A stretch of DNA of 64,000 nt from Isoetes taiwanensis (GCA_021234155.1 JAJEKV010000015.1:3570852-3634851); one strand, 5' to 3'; shown: positions 20,561 through 32,217, counted from the first letter of the stretch. Made by a program: numbers and translations. The notes: generated by a model not told the origin, from the letters alone.

Positions 20561-22320
20561 ATCACTATGTCTATATTTTTGTTGTTGCGTGCGACATCTA
20601 CACATTTGAGAATGTGTGATTGATTACCAAACTAAAGCAATCAAAATTGTCCCATTCTTCAAATACTGTAACAAAATCATTGATGTAATTGTCAAATCTA
20701 CTTGCTTTTGTTGTGAAGCTATAGGGTTTAGAGCTAAATGTCATTTACTTACATGGCTTTCTAGTCATTTATTATAAGACCACAAATAGCTTCAAAAATC
20801 ATTATGGCACATCATTTGTAGATGCTAGGTACATGCTAGAAACTATTTCCACACTGCGGCTTCCTATGGAGTAAACTACTTGGTGTAGAAAGAAGAATGG
20901 TTTTCACATATCACATGAGCGGCACACTACAGAAAACGTTTGCAACACACTAAAATGAAAGATGCAATCAAATTGAATTGTACATTGAAAGAGCCATTAC
21001 TTTATTACTTAATGTGGCTCATTACATAAGTTCACAATGCATGAGTTTGAAAATGTCAATCAATAGGACTACATGATAGAAGCTTGCAAAGAGCTTTTAC
21101 ATAAAAACTATAGAGCTGAATATTGTATCGAAAGGATGCAAGGCCCTTCTTTCCAACGAAATTTCTAGATACTTAAAAAACTAGCTCGCCAGAGTGTAAT
21201 TGAGCCACAGTCTGAGAGAAAAAAGTTATGTGTTCCTGAGGTGGCAAGTGAAATTGCCAGTTAAATTCTTCGCTATCAAATAGCTGAGACATGGCATGTG
21301 TGTCCATGTCTTTATCCGCATCTACTTGTGGCATGATATCTAGTTCTCCAATATCAAATAAAGCGAGAATCAACATTAGCATCAGCATCAACATCCGCAA
21401 TGCGTCTCGTGTTCTTCTCTTGCCTCGCCATGTCTTTCTCTTGCTCTATAATTTTGAACATTTGCTCTTGCTCTTGCTCTTGCTCGCACTTGCTCTTGCT
21501 CCATAAGTTGGGATGTATGTCCTTGCCCTTGCTCCATAAATTGAGGCATGTGTCTTTGCTCTTGCTCCATAAATTGGGGCATGTGTTCTTGCCCTTGCTC
21601 CCCGTAATGACCTCAAGGCTATATCCGAGCCGCTGTAATTTGGCAATGCATTTGCATCTCAATGCGCATGCATCCCCATGTGCTTGTTCTTTGGACTGAT
21701 CCAAAACAATTCTTGTATTGTTGGATTGTGTTTTTCCTTCTTTTTCAAGTGTGAAGTGTTCTCCTCTATTGCTTCGTGGTGTAGCAACTACCAGCGCGCT
21801 AGCAAGGGGAGAATAACTAAAGGGGCAATTCATATTAGCGTGGTTATATGTCCGAGTTTGATTCCACGCCATTCTTGGAGTCATAACATTGTTATCTTTC
21901 ATGTATGCCATTGCCATATCCGAAGGTCCCATATTTGGGGCATCTGCTCTGGCTTTGCAAACCCATATTCTTGTTGTTGAAATGATCCAAATTCTATGTT
22001 ACGCGTGTTTGTCACCGAAATGATCCAAATTCTATGTTCGCTGGCACGGACGCATCCATCGCTTTGTATGGTGGCTTTCGAATGTGAGAAGGCAATTCGG
22101 GATTTCCTTTAGAACCCGACATCAAGGGCGTAGAGCGCCCACTAAAGGTCTTAGGATCACCCATCTAAACCGCTCATATGTTATTTGCAGATGCTTGACT
22201 GTGCCCAAGGGGTGAAAGAATGAGGCTTGCTACCCTCTTGCTCTCAGCCGTGACTTTTCTTCCTCTTCTTAATCTCACCAAGACTGAACCGGTCGCCGAT
22301 CTTCTTATTGTCTAAGTAAT
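20430..22320. repeat. Copy C of the unit core (single, no nested duplication)
   Basis: Homologous to parts of unit A (5130-6060 joined to 7206-8295) without the nested duplication. It therefore resembles the ancestral arrangement. It contains the Gln-rich ORF (21173-21932) and the Lys-rich fragment (21960-22320). Confidence 0.75.
21173..21932 (-). pseudogene. Gln-rich repeat ORF, copy C
   Basis: A long minus-strand frame (21932-21354) starts with MAMAYMKDNNVMTPRMAWNQ, passes NRGEHFTLEKEGKTQ and LDQSKEQAHGDACA, and drifts into a different frame of the repeat (PNLWSKSKDTC blocks). It finishes with QEQEQEQMFKIIEQEKDMA. The family C-terminus (LFDSEEFNWQF, SQTVAQLHSGELVF) is in another frame at 21400-21173. 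Comparing the five copies, the MEQEQ frame is the one shared at both ends, so at least two indels have occurred here. Low-complexity and acidic overall. No assigned function. Confidence 0.4.
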
Positions 22321-22400
22321 CGTAGATGGTGTTGAAACCGAGGCATGAAGGGCATGGAAACTTAGCATCGCACCTCTTGTAGAAGCTTGAACCGTGGTTG
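21960..22400 (-). pseudogene. Lys-rich fragment with CxxC-like motif, copy C
   Basis: The minus-strand frame from about 22400 reads SSFYKRCDAKFPCPSC, then LGFNTIYDYLDNKKIGDRF and SLGEIKKRKKS. It then shifts frame and continues as in the A and B copies (GDPKTF). The C-x5-C-x2-C spacing suggests a small zinc-binding site, but no named zinc-finger family is assigned. In A and B this upstream part is missing, because the homology stops at GTCTAA. A TATAAATAG box lies just upstream, but no in-frame ATG was found between it and the motif. Confidence 0.35.
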
Positions 22401-22411
22401 CCCCTTAAGGG

Positions 22412-22421
22412 CTATTTATAG
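22412..22421 (-). promoter_or_regulatory. TATA-box-like CTATAAATAG
   Basis: Minus-strand CTATAAATAG within a small hairpin (GGCTATA...TAGCC). It sits directly upstream of the copy C frame that reads FYKRCDAK. The same box type precedes the genes at 36345 and 38311. Confidence 0.35.
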
Positions 22422-22429
22422 CCAAATGG

Positions 22430-23200
22430 CTATATTTTGAATATTTTCAAAATGAGATACTAATTTGAATAGGTTACTATTGAAAATAAATTATATTCTT
22501 TCGCCAAAGTTTTTACCATTTCCCGCCGCAGCCTTTCTTAAATTAGCCATGCATTCTTAAGCTCGGATCTAGAGTTTAGCCTCGGTTCCATGGATCTAAG
22601 TGTTTAGGATCATAGATTATCCCCTTAACAACATTGTAGATCAAGTAATTGTTTGCTAGCTCTAGTGGACCATAGTAGAATACTCAAAAAATCAACAATT
22701 ACTCAAATTTTGCTAAACATAATAGGCATCCTTAATCCTGTAAGTTGTATGTGAATTGACATCTAATTTATTTATTCCAATTACCACATTAACGTTGGCA
22801 AGGTTTGCCAGAGTTTCTATAAAACAGTTCAAGTCGCAAAAAGCAATCGCCTACAAAATTAATATAGAAAGCTTATGATTCGCCTCACCTTCTAAATCAC
22901 GCCTATGCAGATATGGCCTTAAGGGCAACCCTGCTTCGAACTACACTTAGGACCTCGGATTTTTTCATTTCCCTTCCAACGCTGGCTGGCTGAAAGTAAA
23001 ACCCAAAAATCACCTTATTATTAGAATTTTCTATTTCCCGGACCCGAAAATTTTTTATTCCGGTTAATTCTTTTTATCTTTCCCGGCCAGCCAATTTTCC
23101 TTTTGTGGGTTTTCGCAGGCAGTTATGTGCGATTCCTTCCTTCGATCTGTCTTTTGGTATTGCAATCTTTCTCTTTGTTTCAGAGATAATGGTTCTTTCT
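22430..23200. other. No gene seen
   Basis: AT-rich sequence without a supported frame, RNA gene or repeat boundary. Confidence 0.5.
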
Positions 23201-23213
23201 CTTTTTGTTTCAG

Positions 23214-23301
23214 ATGCAAGATCGGAAGATACATATAAAGCTACGGAAGCCATGGCATTTCTGATGATTGGCATGCAGTACCCTGCTTCTGTGCTCAAGT
23301 A
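23214..23301 (+). other. Candidate internal exon
   Basis: A frame reading ARSEDTYKATEAMAFLMIG then MQYPASVLK is preceded by a pyrimidine-rich TTTTTGTTTCAG and followed by GTAAGC, so both splice borders fit. The peptide is not recognised. Neighbouring exons could not be linked with confidence. Confidence 0.3.
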
Positions 23302-24259
23302 AGCTTTAAGTATTTGGCGTTTGATTTACAAAGTAGGGCTTTGTTTCATATCTTCCTGTGAAACTGTCCTCATTCATGGAAACTCTTCCTCATGATTATC
23401 AACGATGAATGCCCATCGGAAGGTTGAAATACTTCAAAATAAGGTCCTTTGAATAAGGTGTATGTGGGATACTATATTCAGGAAAAAATTGTGGGCTATG
23501 TATCTAGGATTTGGCCCTTCAACTTCATGCTTTTGCCAAAACCTGCCCTTGTTTTAATCTGCTTTGGATCCCTTGGTTTTGTCTACAAATTTGTGAAGAA
23601 AGTTTCTATGTTTCTAAGGTATTCGTTTTTGTTTTGTTCTACGTGCATTATCTGCAGTTGAGCTAGATTATCATGCCTAAGTTTAGGGTCCCCTTTTTCC
23701 ATTATCTAAGAAGTTTGCTTCCCCATAAGGGAAGGATGCTTTTACTGAGTTATAATATAAAACCCATAATCAGTACTGCTTTGTACAGATGTATTATCGC
23801 ATGCTTATTGTGGTTATTTTTATATTATTTTTTGCCCATATTGAATGCATCATATATCTGCTACCTACCTGTTCGTCCGTTACTATAGGGGGAATATATA
23901 ATTTACAGGTTGATCAGCCAACAGCCTAAGTGTAGAATTGATATTCCTAACAGATTACTTATACAAGAACTTCGGGCACCAGGCTTGGAAGTCCTACTGG
24001 AAGAATACATGGAGAAAAACAGTCCCTTAGTGTAAAGGAGGGGAATGAAGCACGCAAATGATTTAATGAGAAAAGCAAAAGGCTTTGCTGCTTCGGATTT
24101 ATTATCAAAGCGCGAGACAAGAATTCCACTCATGACAGTTAATGGAGTAGAGAGGTAGTTATTCATTCTTTTGGTTGATCAGACAAAGGTGGATTCATTC
24201 TTTGTGTTGTAATTTATCATATCTATTAAACCCAAAGCACGAGAGCTCTAACTGTTTCT

Positions 24260-24655
24260 ACCTTTGTTTGCAGATTCCAGAGCCCTCTTCAGGTTTTGGA
24301 GCAAGCTATCGAATCTGGCCACTGGTGAGGCTACTCCCCTGTTCCTTCCTTTGTTCACAGACTATTACTTCAGATCATTTTCCCATCTCTGTTTACACTG
24401 CAGAAATACCCATATGATCAATGAACAGAAGGAACTGATTCGCCAAAGCAACATCATTTCTAACAATGCTGAGATGCTGATACTAAAGCATATTAATTAT
24501 TAGTCTTGCATGCAATGTATCTTCAAAACTCGAAGATTTATGATCTATAGTTTTGCTTTGGTTTAAATTTCTTGAAGCTCAAAAATTGTGTTCCTTGCAG
24601 ATAGCAAGATGGATCTGCACTTTGGCTGATCCTTACCTCAGACCAAGTATTAAGG
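24260..24655 (+). other. Candidate exon cluster
   Basis: Three or four short segments have plausible acceptor and donor signals. One lies after TTTGCAG near 24273 and is followed by GTGAGG near 24325 (a frame reads SPLQVLEQAIESGHW). Others follow CACTGCAG near 24402 and CCTTGCAG near 24600. They could be remnants of one spliced plus-strand gene together with 23214-23301. The product is unknown. The LEQAIESGHW stretch is reminiscent of dynein heavy chains, but it is far too short to claim. Confidence 0.2.
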
Positions 24656-26060
24656 CTTTTGACTTTAGGTCAATATTAAGGGTTCTTGCTTGATTGATGA
24701 TGCTGCAATGCTAATTAAATGTTTCTCCTTTATTCATCTTTGGCCGCCTTGAGCTCTGTAGGCATTTACTTGGCTAGGAAAAAGGTTTCTCTTATAAAAG
24801 TCTCACTTCAAATTTAAACCTCACGGGATGCTCTTGCTGATGAGATTCTAAAAATTCGGATAAGAAGTGCAAAATATATGTTCACTATGCATGCCAATTT
24901 ATTTGTCTCATTTGCCCTAGGGGGTCCCATCGGTTTAAAGTGGCTAGACCTTTAACCAAGGCATTGCTAATGCTGTTGCATATTGATAAATGTTGGTTGC
25001 TCTTACCAATTGATTAACTGCTACTCTAACCAGTATCTACTTGGCAAATTTTTATGCTCCAAAAACATTTGTTGTGGTGGGTATGGGGAACCTACATTTG
25101 CATGTACTCAAACATTTTTAGGTTGCTTGGTTAAAAGAATTTGTGTTCAGTCTTCATTTATTCTGGTTGAGCTGAAAGATTTGTGTTCGAAAGGATGGCA
25201 GTCTTGCATGTAGTCATTTTGTAAGGTTCTACACCTTGGTACATAATGTAGCCATATGCATTTGAGCTCTGTTTTGCAGACCTGCATTTCTACAACTTGG
25301 AACTTTTGTAAAATTAGAGGTAAGAATTGTAAGTAGAATTTGTTTATGCAATTATAATCCGCTTATCGTGTTTAAAGTATAGTTATCCATTTGTTTATAC
25401 TTCCTTTTTATACATTTTCATGTTTGGTGAAAGGAGGCATGAATGAATGCATGAATGAATAATGAACGCCGCTTTTTCTGTCTTAAAAATAGTGAGAACG
25501 ATTCAAATGGCACCTAGCTCCATTACTTATCATGCACTAATGGGTGCCTGCAACAATATAGGTTAAACTATTTATTCTGTATGGATCTGTAAGATAACGT
25601 TGAGAGAAAAACCAATACTGATGGTTCTTGTCTGAACATGCAGCTTGGGACCTCTATAAGGACATGCAGGCGATGAACTTGGTTACAATGTTCAGGCACT
25701 AATATCTGCAAAATGAAAGCTTAGGCAAATACAATGTTTAACACCATGAAAGTTTAGCACCAAATTTGCTTCTTACTTGCATTTAAAGTAGTTGTAAAGA
25801 AAGGCATTATTTATGGCAATTAGAATAAATTTCAGAAGGAATGAGGAAGTGATGTGAAATAAATCAAGATGAACTTATGGTGCTAATTGAAAAAATAAAG
25901 TTTCCCTTTCTATAAGAAGCATCAGAGTTAAACTCTTTTGGCTTTCCAAGACATACAATATCATGACACTATTCATTGTATTTCTTTCATTTACATTGTT
26001 GAACATCATATCAGCATTTTTGCCAGCAAAATTAGGTTATGCACATGGAAACATTATCGA
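24651..26060. repeat. Repeat family D, copy 1
   Basis: From GGCTTTTGACTTTAGG to the CATGGAAACATTATCG motif this matches 26673-27640 at well over 90 percent by eye, except for an extra segment around 25430-25920 that copy 2 lacks. No coding sense is evident. Confidence 0.8.
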
Positions 26061-26131
26061 GTTAATAACTACCAGAAGTTGCGTCAGTGAAACTTTAGGA
26101 ATTAAGTAGGGTGATCCAACTCATAAACATA

Positions 26132-26243
26132 CATAGCAAGCTCAAGCTCAAGATTGGAGGCCATTAATAACAATACATTAATAACAATACAAGCTCAAGA
26201 TTGGAGGCCATTAATAACAATACATTAATAACAATACATGCTT
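26132..26243. repeat. Two-copy tandem repeat, period about 48 bp
   Basis: The block AAGCTCAAGATTGGAGGCC followed by doubled ATTAATAACAATAC occurs twice in succession. Confidence 0.8.
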
Positions 26244-26672
26244 TCAAACACTCTATGTGTGTCATCATAAATATATTTAGGACATCAAGACACCATATCA
26301 TTTACATGAATAGCATATGGCAGTTGACCAACAGGTCTTGCTAGGAATTGTTCAAACGTCTCCGCGTAATAATGTCCACTTTTAATTCTTCCTACTCATA
26401 CATGCACCAAATATATAGACGTGCGTGTACACACGTGCATGAAAGCACACATGCTCTAAAATGTTCTATTTTGCTTATTCATCTAAGCACCCATGTTGTA
26501 AAATGTCCTATTTTGACGTTCTTTGTGCCAATGTTAAATTTCTACACCACTTCATCATGAATCCCATTATATCTAGATATATACCATGAAGCCAAATGTC
26601 TAGAATAGATAAAAAAGAAAACTATATCATTGGCCATGTAAAGGTGTTCATGGCCAGTGCTTTTGTCCATGG
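26244..26672. other. No gene seen
   Basis: AT-rich stretch between the two family D copies. No frame or RNA gene is supported. Confidence 0.5.
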
Positions 26673-27640
26673 CCAGGCTTTTGACTTTAGGTCAATATTA
26701 AGGGTTCTTGCTTGATTGATGATTCTGCAATGCTAATTGAATGTTTCTCCTTTATTCATCTTTGGCCGCCTTGAGCTCTGTAGGCATTTACTTGGCTAGG
26801 AAAAAGGTTTCTCTTATAAAAGTCTCACTTCAAATTTAAACCTCACGGGATGCTCTTGCTGATGAGATTCTAAAAATTCGGATAAGAAGTGCAAAATATA
26901 TGTTCACTATGCATGCCAATTTATTTGTCTCATTTGCCCTAGGGGGTCCCATCGGTTTAAAGTGGCTAGACCTTTAACAAAGGCATTGCTAATGCTGTTG
27001 CATATTGATAAATGTTGGTTGCTCTTACCAATTGATTGACTGCTACTCTAACCAGTATCTACTTGGCAAATTTTTATGCTTCAAAAACATTTGTTGTGGT
27101 GAGTATGGGGAACCTACATTTGCATGTACTCAACATTTTTAGGTTGCTTGGTTAAAAAGAATTTGTGTTCAGTCTTCATTTATTTTGGTTGAGCTGAAAC
27201 ATTTGTGTTTGAAAGAATGGTAGTCTTGCATGTACTCATGTTTGTAAGGTTCTATACCTTGGTACATAATGTAGCCATATGCATTTGAGCTCTGTTTTGT
27301 GGACTTGCATTTCTACAGCCTGGAGCTTTTGTAAAATTAGAGGTAGGAATTGTAAGCAGAATTGGTTTATGCAATTATAATCAGCTTATCGTGTTTAAAG
27401 TATACATTTTCATGTTTGGTAAAAGGAGAAGAAATAAATCAGGATGAACTTATGGTGCTATTTGAAACAATAAGATTTTCCTTTCTATAAGAAGCATCAA
27501 AGTTCTGGCTTTTCAAGGCATATAATATCATGACACTATTCATTGTATTTCTTTCATTTACATTGTTGAACATCAGCCCATTGGCCAGCAAAATTAGGTT
27601 ATGCACATGGAAACATTATCGTGTTAAAAACTACCAGAAG
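26673..27640. repeat. Repeat family D, copy 2
   Basis: Direct copy of 24651-26060 with an internal deletion. It ends at the shared CATGGAAACATTATCG motif also found near 26045. Confidence 0.8.
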
Positions 27641-27674
27641 TTGCAGGATATGCTGACAACATGAGCAATTAACA

Positions 27675-27953
27675 TTAAACTTTTTTCATAGCGTTTGGAA
27701 TATAGTAAGTGAGGAGGAAGGAGAACTGCCCTAAAGAGACGATACCTCGACACTCCACAACAAACTCACGTAAAACCGCGAACTCTATCATTTGCATAAA
27801 CCGACCATCACCATCTACAACACCCGTGAAGTCCGGCCAAATAGCAAACTTCCGCCTACTACCCCCGGTGAACACCGTAAAGCTTTGAAATAGCTTGTAC
27901 CCGAAGTCGAGGAATCGAGAGGCCGCAGTCGGCCGAATCCCCCGAAGATCCAC
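27675..27953 (-). CDS. Hypothetical ORF in GC-rich island
   Basis: The minus-strand frame of about 92 codons reads FLDFGYKLFQSFTVFTGG, then RRKFAIWPDFTGVVDGDG, then FVVECRGIVSLGQFSFLL and stop. It sits at the left edge of a GC-rich block whose composition differs sharply from its neighbours. No known domain is recognised. It lacks clear promoter or splice signals, and other frames in the block are also open, which is expected from the GC content, so the call is weak. Confidence 0.25.
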   Translation of the reverse strand: MDLRGIRPTAASRFLDFGYKLFQSFTVFTGGSRRKFAIWPDFTGVVDGDGRFMQMIEFAVLREFVVECRGIVSLGQFSFLLTYYIPNAMKKV

Positions 27954-28960
27954 AACCGCCGGCCGCCTAAATCAGCCACACCAACCAAGCCACGACAAAT
28001 GTAGGTTTTTGTCGCCGCAAGAGCGCCAAGCACCAGATACACATGAAGCAAAGAATCACGGGCTAGTCAATCTCACTTGAAATGAGCCCTAACCCAATCC
28101 CAAAAATTGCAAGTGAGGGCATAAAACCGCATAATGCTCTGGGGCGAGGGCTCACACCCGGCCTAAACCGACTGCCACAAGGGCATTCACCTCCTGATAA
28201 CGCAGGCACCACCCGCCATGTAGGCACCCTAACCTTCTATGGGGAAGTGAGTCCATGTCCACGCCCAAACCGAGCCATCGAGAACCCTGAAGCCGCAGAG
28301 ACCACTTGCCCCGGGGGGGGCAGTCATGAATAGCCGAAGACCGACAGAAGAAGATCGCACAAAAGCAAGAAGACACAACATCCCGGATGAACCTTCCAAA
28401 CCTCGCACCACCACATCATCCCGAGGGACTATAGGCATGTGTAGTAGAATACCCCCGCCACTGCTCCCGTGATAGCCCTGGCCACGCCCCTCAGCCTCAA
28501 AGCGAAGCTCGAAAGAACTCCCACGGCTAGCCGACCACCCCAATACCAATCCTCCAAGGTGAGCACAACAGCCGCCTCCAAGGGGCCCTCAAGGTCCGAA
28601 AGCATGCACGGTGGCCAAGGGCAAGCGTAGGGGGTAGAGGAACCCACAAGAAAGGAGAAGAGTGGTGATAAACGAGGCATAATCTAGCCGGAACAAAGAC
28701 ACGCACATGATCCCAAGCCCGCAACACTCCCGGTGGAGAAACGAGGATGCATGTGGGAAAGGCCGAGACCATACAACAAAGGCCCGTGGCAACTCCACAT
28801 GCAATGACGGCTTCCCAAATGCCACACAATGGCTAAGAGACCGCGAAGAACAACACAAGCACCGACCAGAGAAGATGCTCCATCCCGCAATGCTCCAAAC
28901 AAACTTGAGACCAACACCTTACTATGCAAAGGCCAAATCCGTAATGGCCAAGCCCCCATC
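27690..28960. other. GC-rich island with many overlapping open frames
   Basis: Base composition rises abruptly from AT-rich to clearly GC-rich near 27690 and falls again near 28965, where a known repeat resumes. Several minus-strand frames (28229-28549, 28429-28680, 28527-28829, 28684-28959) and one plus frame overlap one another, so no single product can be assigned. It may be an insertion of different origin or an unmethylated segment. Confidence 0.5.
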
Positions 28961-28964
28961 CTCC

Positions 28965-29300
28965 TGGATATTTCTTATCTTTGCCCTTGCCACATGTAAG
29001 AGCAATTAAAGTAAAGGGAAACATGCCTGCATTTTATCTGATGCAATACTTGGACTAGGGATGTAGCCAATAAATTTAACATTCCAAGGACTGGAACTGT
29101 CTCTTTTAAGCTCCAATTTATATTGCAGACCTACATTCCCCCTGAGATCCACATACAACTGCAAGTTTGCTTCTATCTATTTAAGTTTGTATTGCACAAT
29201 ATGACATGTTCCTTTGCTTTGTGCTTGTCAGTCTTGCCATGCTCTAAGGAGAATAATCACTCCAGAAGCACAAAGCCATACTCCAACTATCTTGCATACT
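28965..29300 (+). repeat. Copy of the 18541-18860 repeat
   Basis: GATATTTCTTATCTTTGCCC at the start and the CTAAGGAGAATAATCAC block at 29246 match 18549 and 18820. It joins directly to the chromodomain fragment at 29304. Confidence 0.7.
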
Positions 29301-29303
29301 CCC

Positions 29304-29452
29304 CAGTATTTGGTCAAGTGGAAACACTTGCTCGTGGAAGACGCAACATGGGTATTGAAGCAGGATTGCAGAAGCAATACCCGGACTTCATGAGGGAGTT
29401 TGATGGGCGGGTCGTCTCCGATCTTGTCGACGCCGACTTGCCAGGCGGTTAG
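29304..29452 (+). pseudogene. Ty3 chromovirus chromodomain, C-terminal fragment
   Basis: The frame opens as QYLVKWKHL and VEDATW, the end of a chromodomain (YLVKWKG...EATWE in the family). After a one-base shift it continues LQKQYPDFMREFDGRVVSDL to a stop at 29452. In chromoviruses this module ends the integrase and directs insertion to heterochromatin. Everything upstream is replaced by unrelated repeat sequence, so only the last 50 or so codons remain. The aromatic-cage tyrosine and tryptophans are visible. This is a 5'-truncated element end, followed by its 3' non-coding repeats. Confidence 0.7.
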
Positions 29453-29529
29453 CTTAGGTGCTCATAGTTAGCCTTAGTGGTGGCATATGCATTCTAGCTA
29501 GTAGAGTGCATGTGCCAGAACCTTGGAAC

Positions 29530-29870
29530 GTGTAGGCGATGATGGGATACGCCCCTAAGGCATTCTCTAGGCCAACACGCACCAAGAGGTGCGCATGACC
29601 AATAGGGTCATGCGAGAGTGGAAGGGAGGCATGGTGGGCGATGATGGGACATCTGTCGAATGCTCTCTATGCCACGATGCGGGGCTCGCACACCTGACCA
29701 TGGGGGAGTCATGGTGAAGGTCAAAGTGATCATGCGCGATGATGGGATCGTGAGACGTTCCCTAGCTTGAAACCCTTGGGGCATGATGCACTGGGAGTAC
29801 TCGGCACCGGGTAACTGAGTACAAGGTAGCACTTGATCATGGGCAATGATAGGATCATCGTAAATGGTCC
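29530..29870 (+). repeat. Four diverged repeats of about 100 bp
   Basis: A GGCGATGATGGGA-type core recurs at 29535, 29637, 29735 and 29841 with partly conserved surrounding sequence (GGTCATGCG, CATTCTCT). It lies between the chromodomain stop and a purine-rich AAAGGGGGTGG tract, i.e. the 3' untranslated part of the Ty3 element. Confidence 0.6.
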
Positions 29871-29879
29871 TTAAGCTTA

Positions 29880-32190
29880 AATCCGAAAGGGCCATGATTG
29901 AGTGCAAGGTAGTAGGGTAACCTTGAGCTAGTAGTTCGGCTCAAGGAGGTAGGTAAAGGGGGTGGCCCCCTAAAACCACAAACTTATTAACTTAAATAAC
30001 GTAATGTGCTACTTGTGCAGGCCAGTGAAGGGAAGCATGGAGGAGGGAGCACGTTACGAGAGGACAGGAGTCATAGATTTTAGGCTTCACTATGAACTCC
30101 TAAATTTGTTGTAATATTATTATGTGTATATCTCCATCATATAAAATTGTGGGAGCAAAAAAAAGATGAGGTGTACAGGGGCAAAAAATTCCACATCAGC
30201 AAGTCAGATTGGGATGGAGGGCCAGGATTTCTTTAGACAAATAGGGCAATTTAGTCCCTCTGCTTGGCGCTTAATAGCAAAAGAAGCAATTTGAGGCAAG
30301 ATGAATCTGTTTCTCCACCAGAATAGCAGCAAAATCCATCCCCAATTAATTGGGCGAATTCGCATCTCTGGAAGCTACCCTTTTGCAAAGAATTGCCGCG
30401 TACAAATTTGCAGATTTTGCTTATTTGCAAACTGCCCATAAGATACAAATCAACTAGATTCAACCATACAGAAGAAAAAATAGTAGTAAATCTCTGTACT
30501 CTTTCCGGAGCAGAACTTTTGTTGGTTTTAGGAATGCAATAAAATGCACTTTGTTGCAAATAATGGAGTAGATGAAGCTTTAGCTTCTCTGCAGAGAATT
30601 AGAAGACGACAGAATTGAGGCCCTTTCATGCTTATTTCATGCGTATGCTTAATTGTCCCTGTTGAGAATCACTGAAGTGAGTGATGCAACAACAGATAAA
30701 AACGATTTGTTTTGCATAGCTCAGAGGAAGGTATTTTTTTCTTTATCAGGTTATGGGCTCAAACCCAATGTTTCTTCTGCAAAGGCCGTCCTACAAAGAT
30801 TTTGAGCGGACTGAAGCTGGCTTCAAGTTTTCAAAAACGGCCTTATGGCTTTAAGGCAAATACAAATAAGCTTTACAGACTGCCTATAATCTCTATCCTC
30901 ACGAGGACACTCAAGCACATCCAAAAGCGACCTGGAGTATTCTATATTCGAGACACTTCTGAATCTGTACTGTAATTTTTGTTCAGCAGTTACCCATATT
31001 TCCAATGTACAGCGGGTTTTAGCAATCTGTGTTTTTTCATCATCTGCAAGTTGATGCAGAAACAGGGCTGATTCCTTTCAAAGCCACATCTGCAAATTTA
31101 TGTTGAAATTTCTAAGCAAACCGGATTTATGCTGAAGCTTCTTTATAAAGGAAAAAAGTCTGCATGCTGATCGCCCACCATTTCTCAACCCAAAATCGTT
31201 GCTCTTCACCCGAGCTTCTATAATAGCCTGCGTCCAATGGCTCCTGCAAACGTGGCAACACCCACGTGGCAATGATTGGCGGCAACCTCCATACTCACAG
31301 AGCACCTCCCGCTCCACCACTGCTCTGAGGGTTTCCATTCCAGTTGGTTTCCGCTCAGGGTGCCCACCTTTTTCTCAATAACTTAAATAAGCCATTGATT
31401 TATTGTCTCAACATCTTTGGCTCATTGCGCAAAATATATATTGTTGCCCCTAGTGTCTTACATCTATTTATCAACACCCCTAATCATCATAAGATAATAA
31501 GATAATGTCATACTGCCACCTAGCGTCATTCTCCAATCAAGAAAAGCCAACTTCCCAATGTTGTCTTACTAGGGCTAGATCTCTCTCATGTAATTTATCG
31601 TGTTTTATTTGGTTAAATAAACATTATTACTATGTGAACGTTCTGCTTAAATAACTATTATTACTATATGAACGTTCTGCGTTACATACTAGATTCCACC
31701 ACATAATTCAAAGGCAACAAACTCAATGACCAAGTAGTAGTTTAGAAAGTTTTTCAATGCCCTTTGCTTGCTCATAGATTTGCAATATGCAAAGCAGGGC
31801 TCAAAAGATGTGCAACAAGGTCTTCCATCATGTTGTAACATGAATTCATTTTACTCTTAAACATTAACACATTTTGGATTCATTCCCCTAACTAGAAGTT
31901 ACTTACAAATTTGACCATAAATTAATCAGGAAGTTGACCTACAATTTGATCAGACATCCAACCATGCATTTGATAAATATTTCACCAGAACTTGAACGAT
32001 AGTTTGCCTAGGAATAATTAGCCAGTAATTTCACCAGGTCAAGAAAACTGGTTATTTATGTGTTCCTGAACTTAACTTCTACATGAGCTGACATTTCTGT
32101 TTGAAAATTTTCACTAGCATACATACATTTCAATAGCACACCTTCATATCATCTCCATCTCACCCACACTCTTACTTCAAAAAACCCCTC
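29880..32190. other. Low-coding region
   Basis: No gene is supported. Frames at 30712-30975 (plus) and 31078-31338 (minus) are open but carry no motif I can name. A direct two-copy repeat of 34 bp lies at 31613-31683 (TTAAATAA...GAACGTTCTGC). Confidence 0.5.
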
Positions 32191-32197
32191 AAACTAT

Positions 32198-32217
32198 AGC
32201 GGCGGCAACGCCGCCGC
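32198..32217. repeat. Perfect GC palindrome in AT-rich DNA
   Basis: GCGGCGGC-AAC-GCCGCCGC forms an 8-bp all-GC stem with a tiny loop, flanked by CTATA and AAAACC. Similar GC hairpins occur near the ends of plant DNA transposons, but no partner end was found. Confidence 0.55.

Noticed and set aside
24260-24340. Dynein heavy chain exon
   Set aside because: Only about 16 residues resemble dynein and the next exon does not continue the match.
28229-28959. Overlapping minus-strand ORFs in the GC-rich island as real genes
   Set aside because: They overlap each other in several frames, show no motif, and are expected from GC-rich composition with few stop codons.
31078-31338. Cys-rich minus-strand ORF as a zinc-finger gene
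   Set aside because: The Cys spacing fits no known finger and the overlapping plus-strand frame is equally open.
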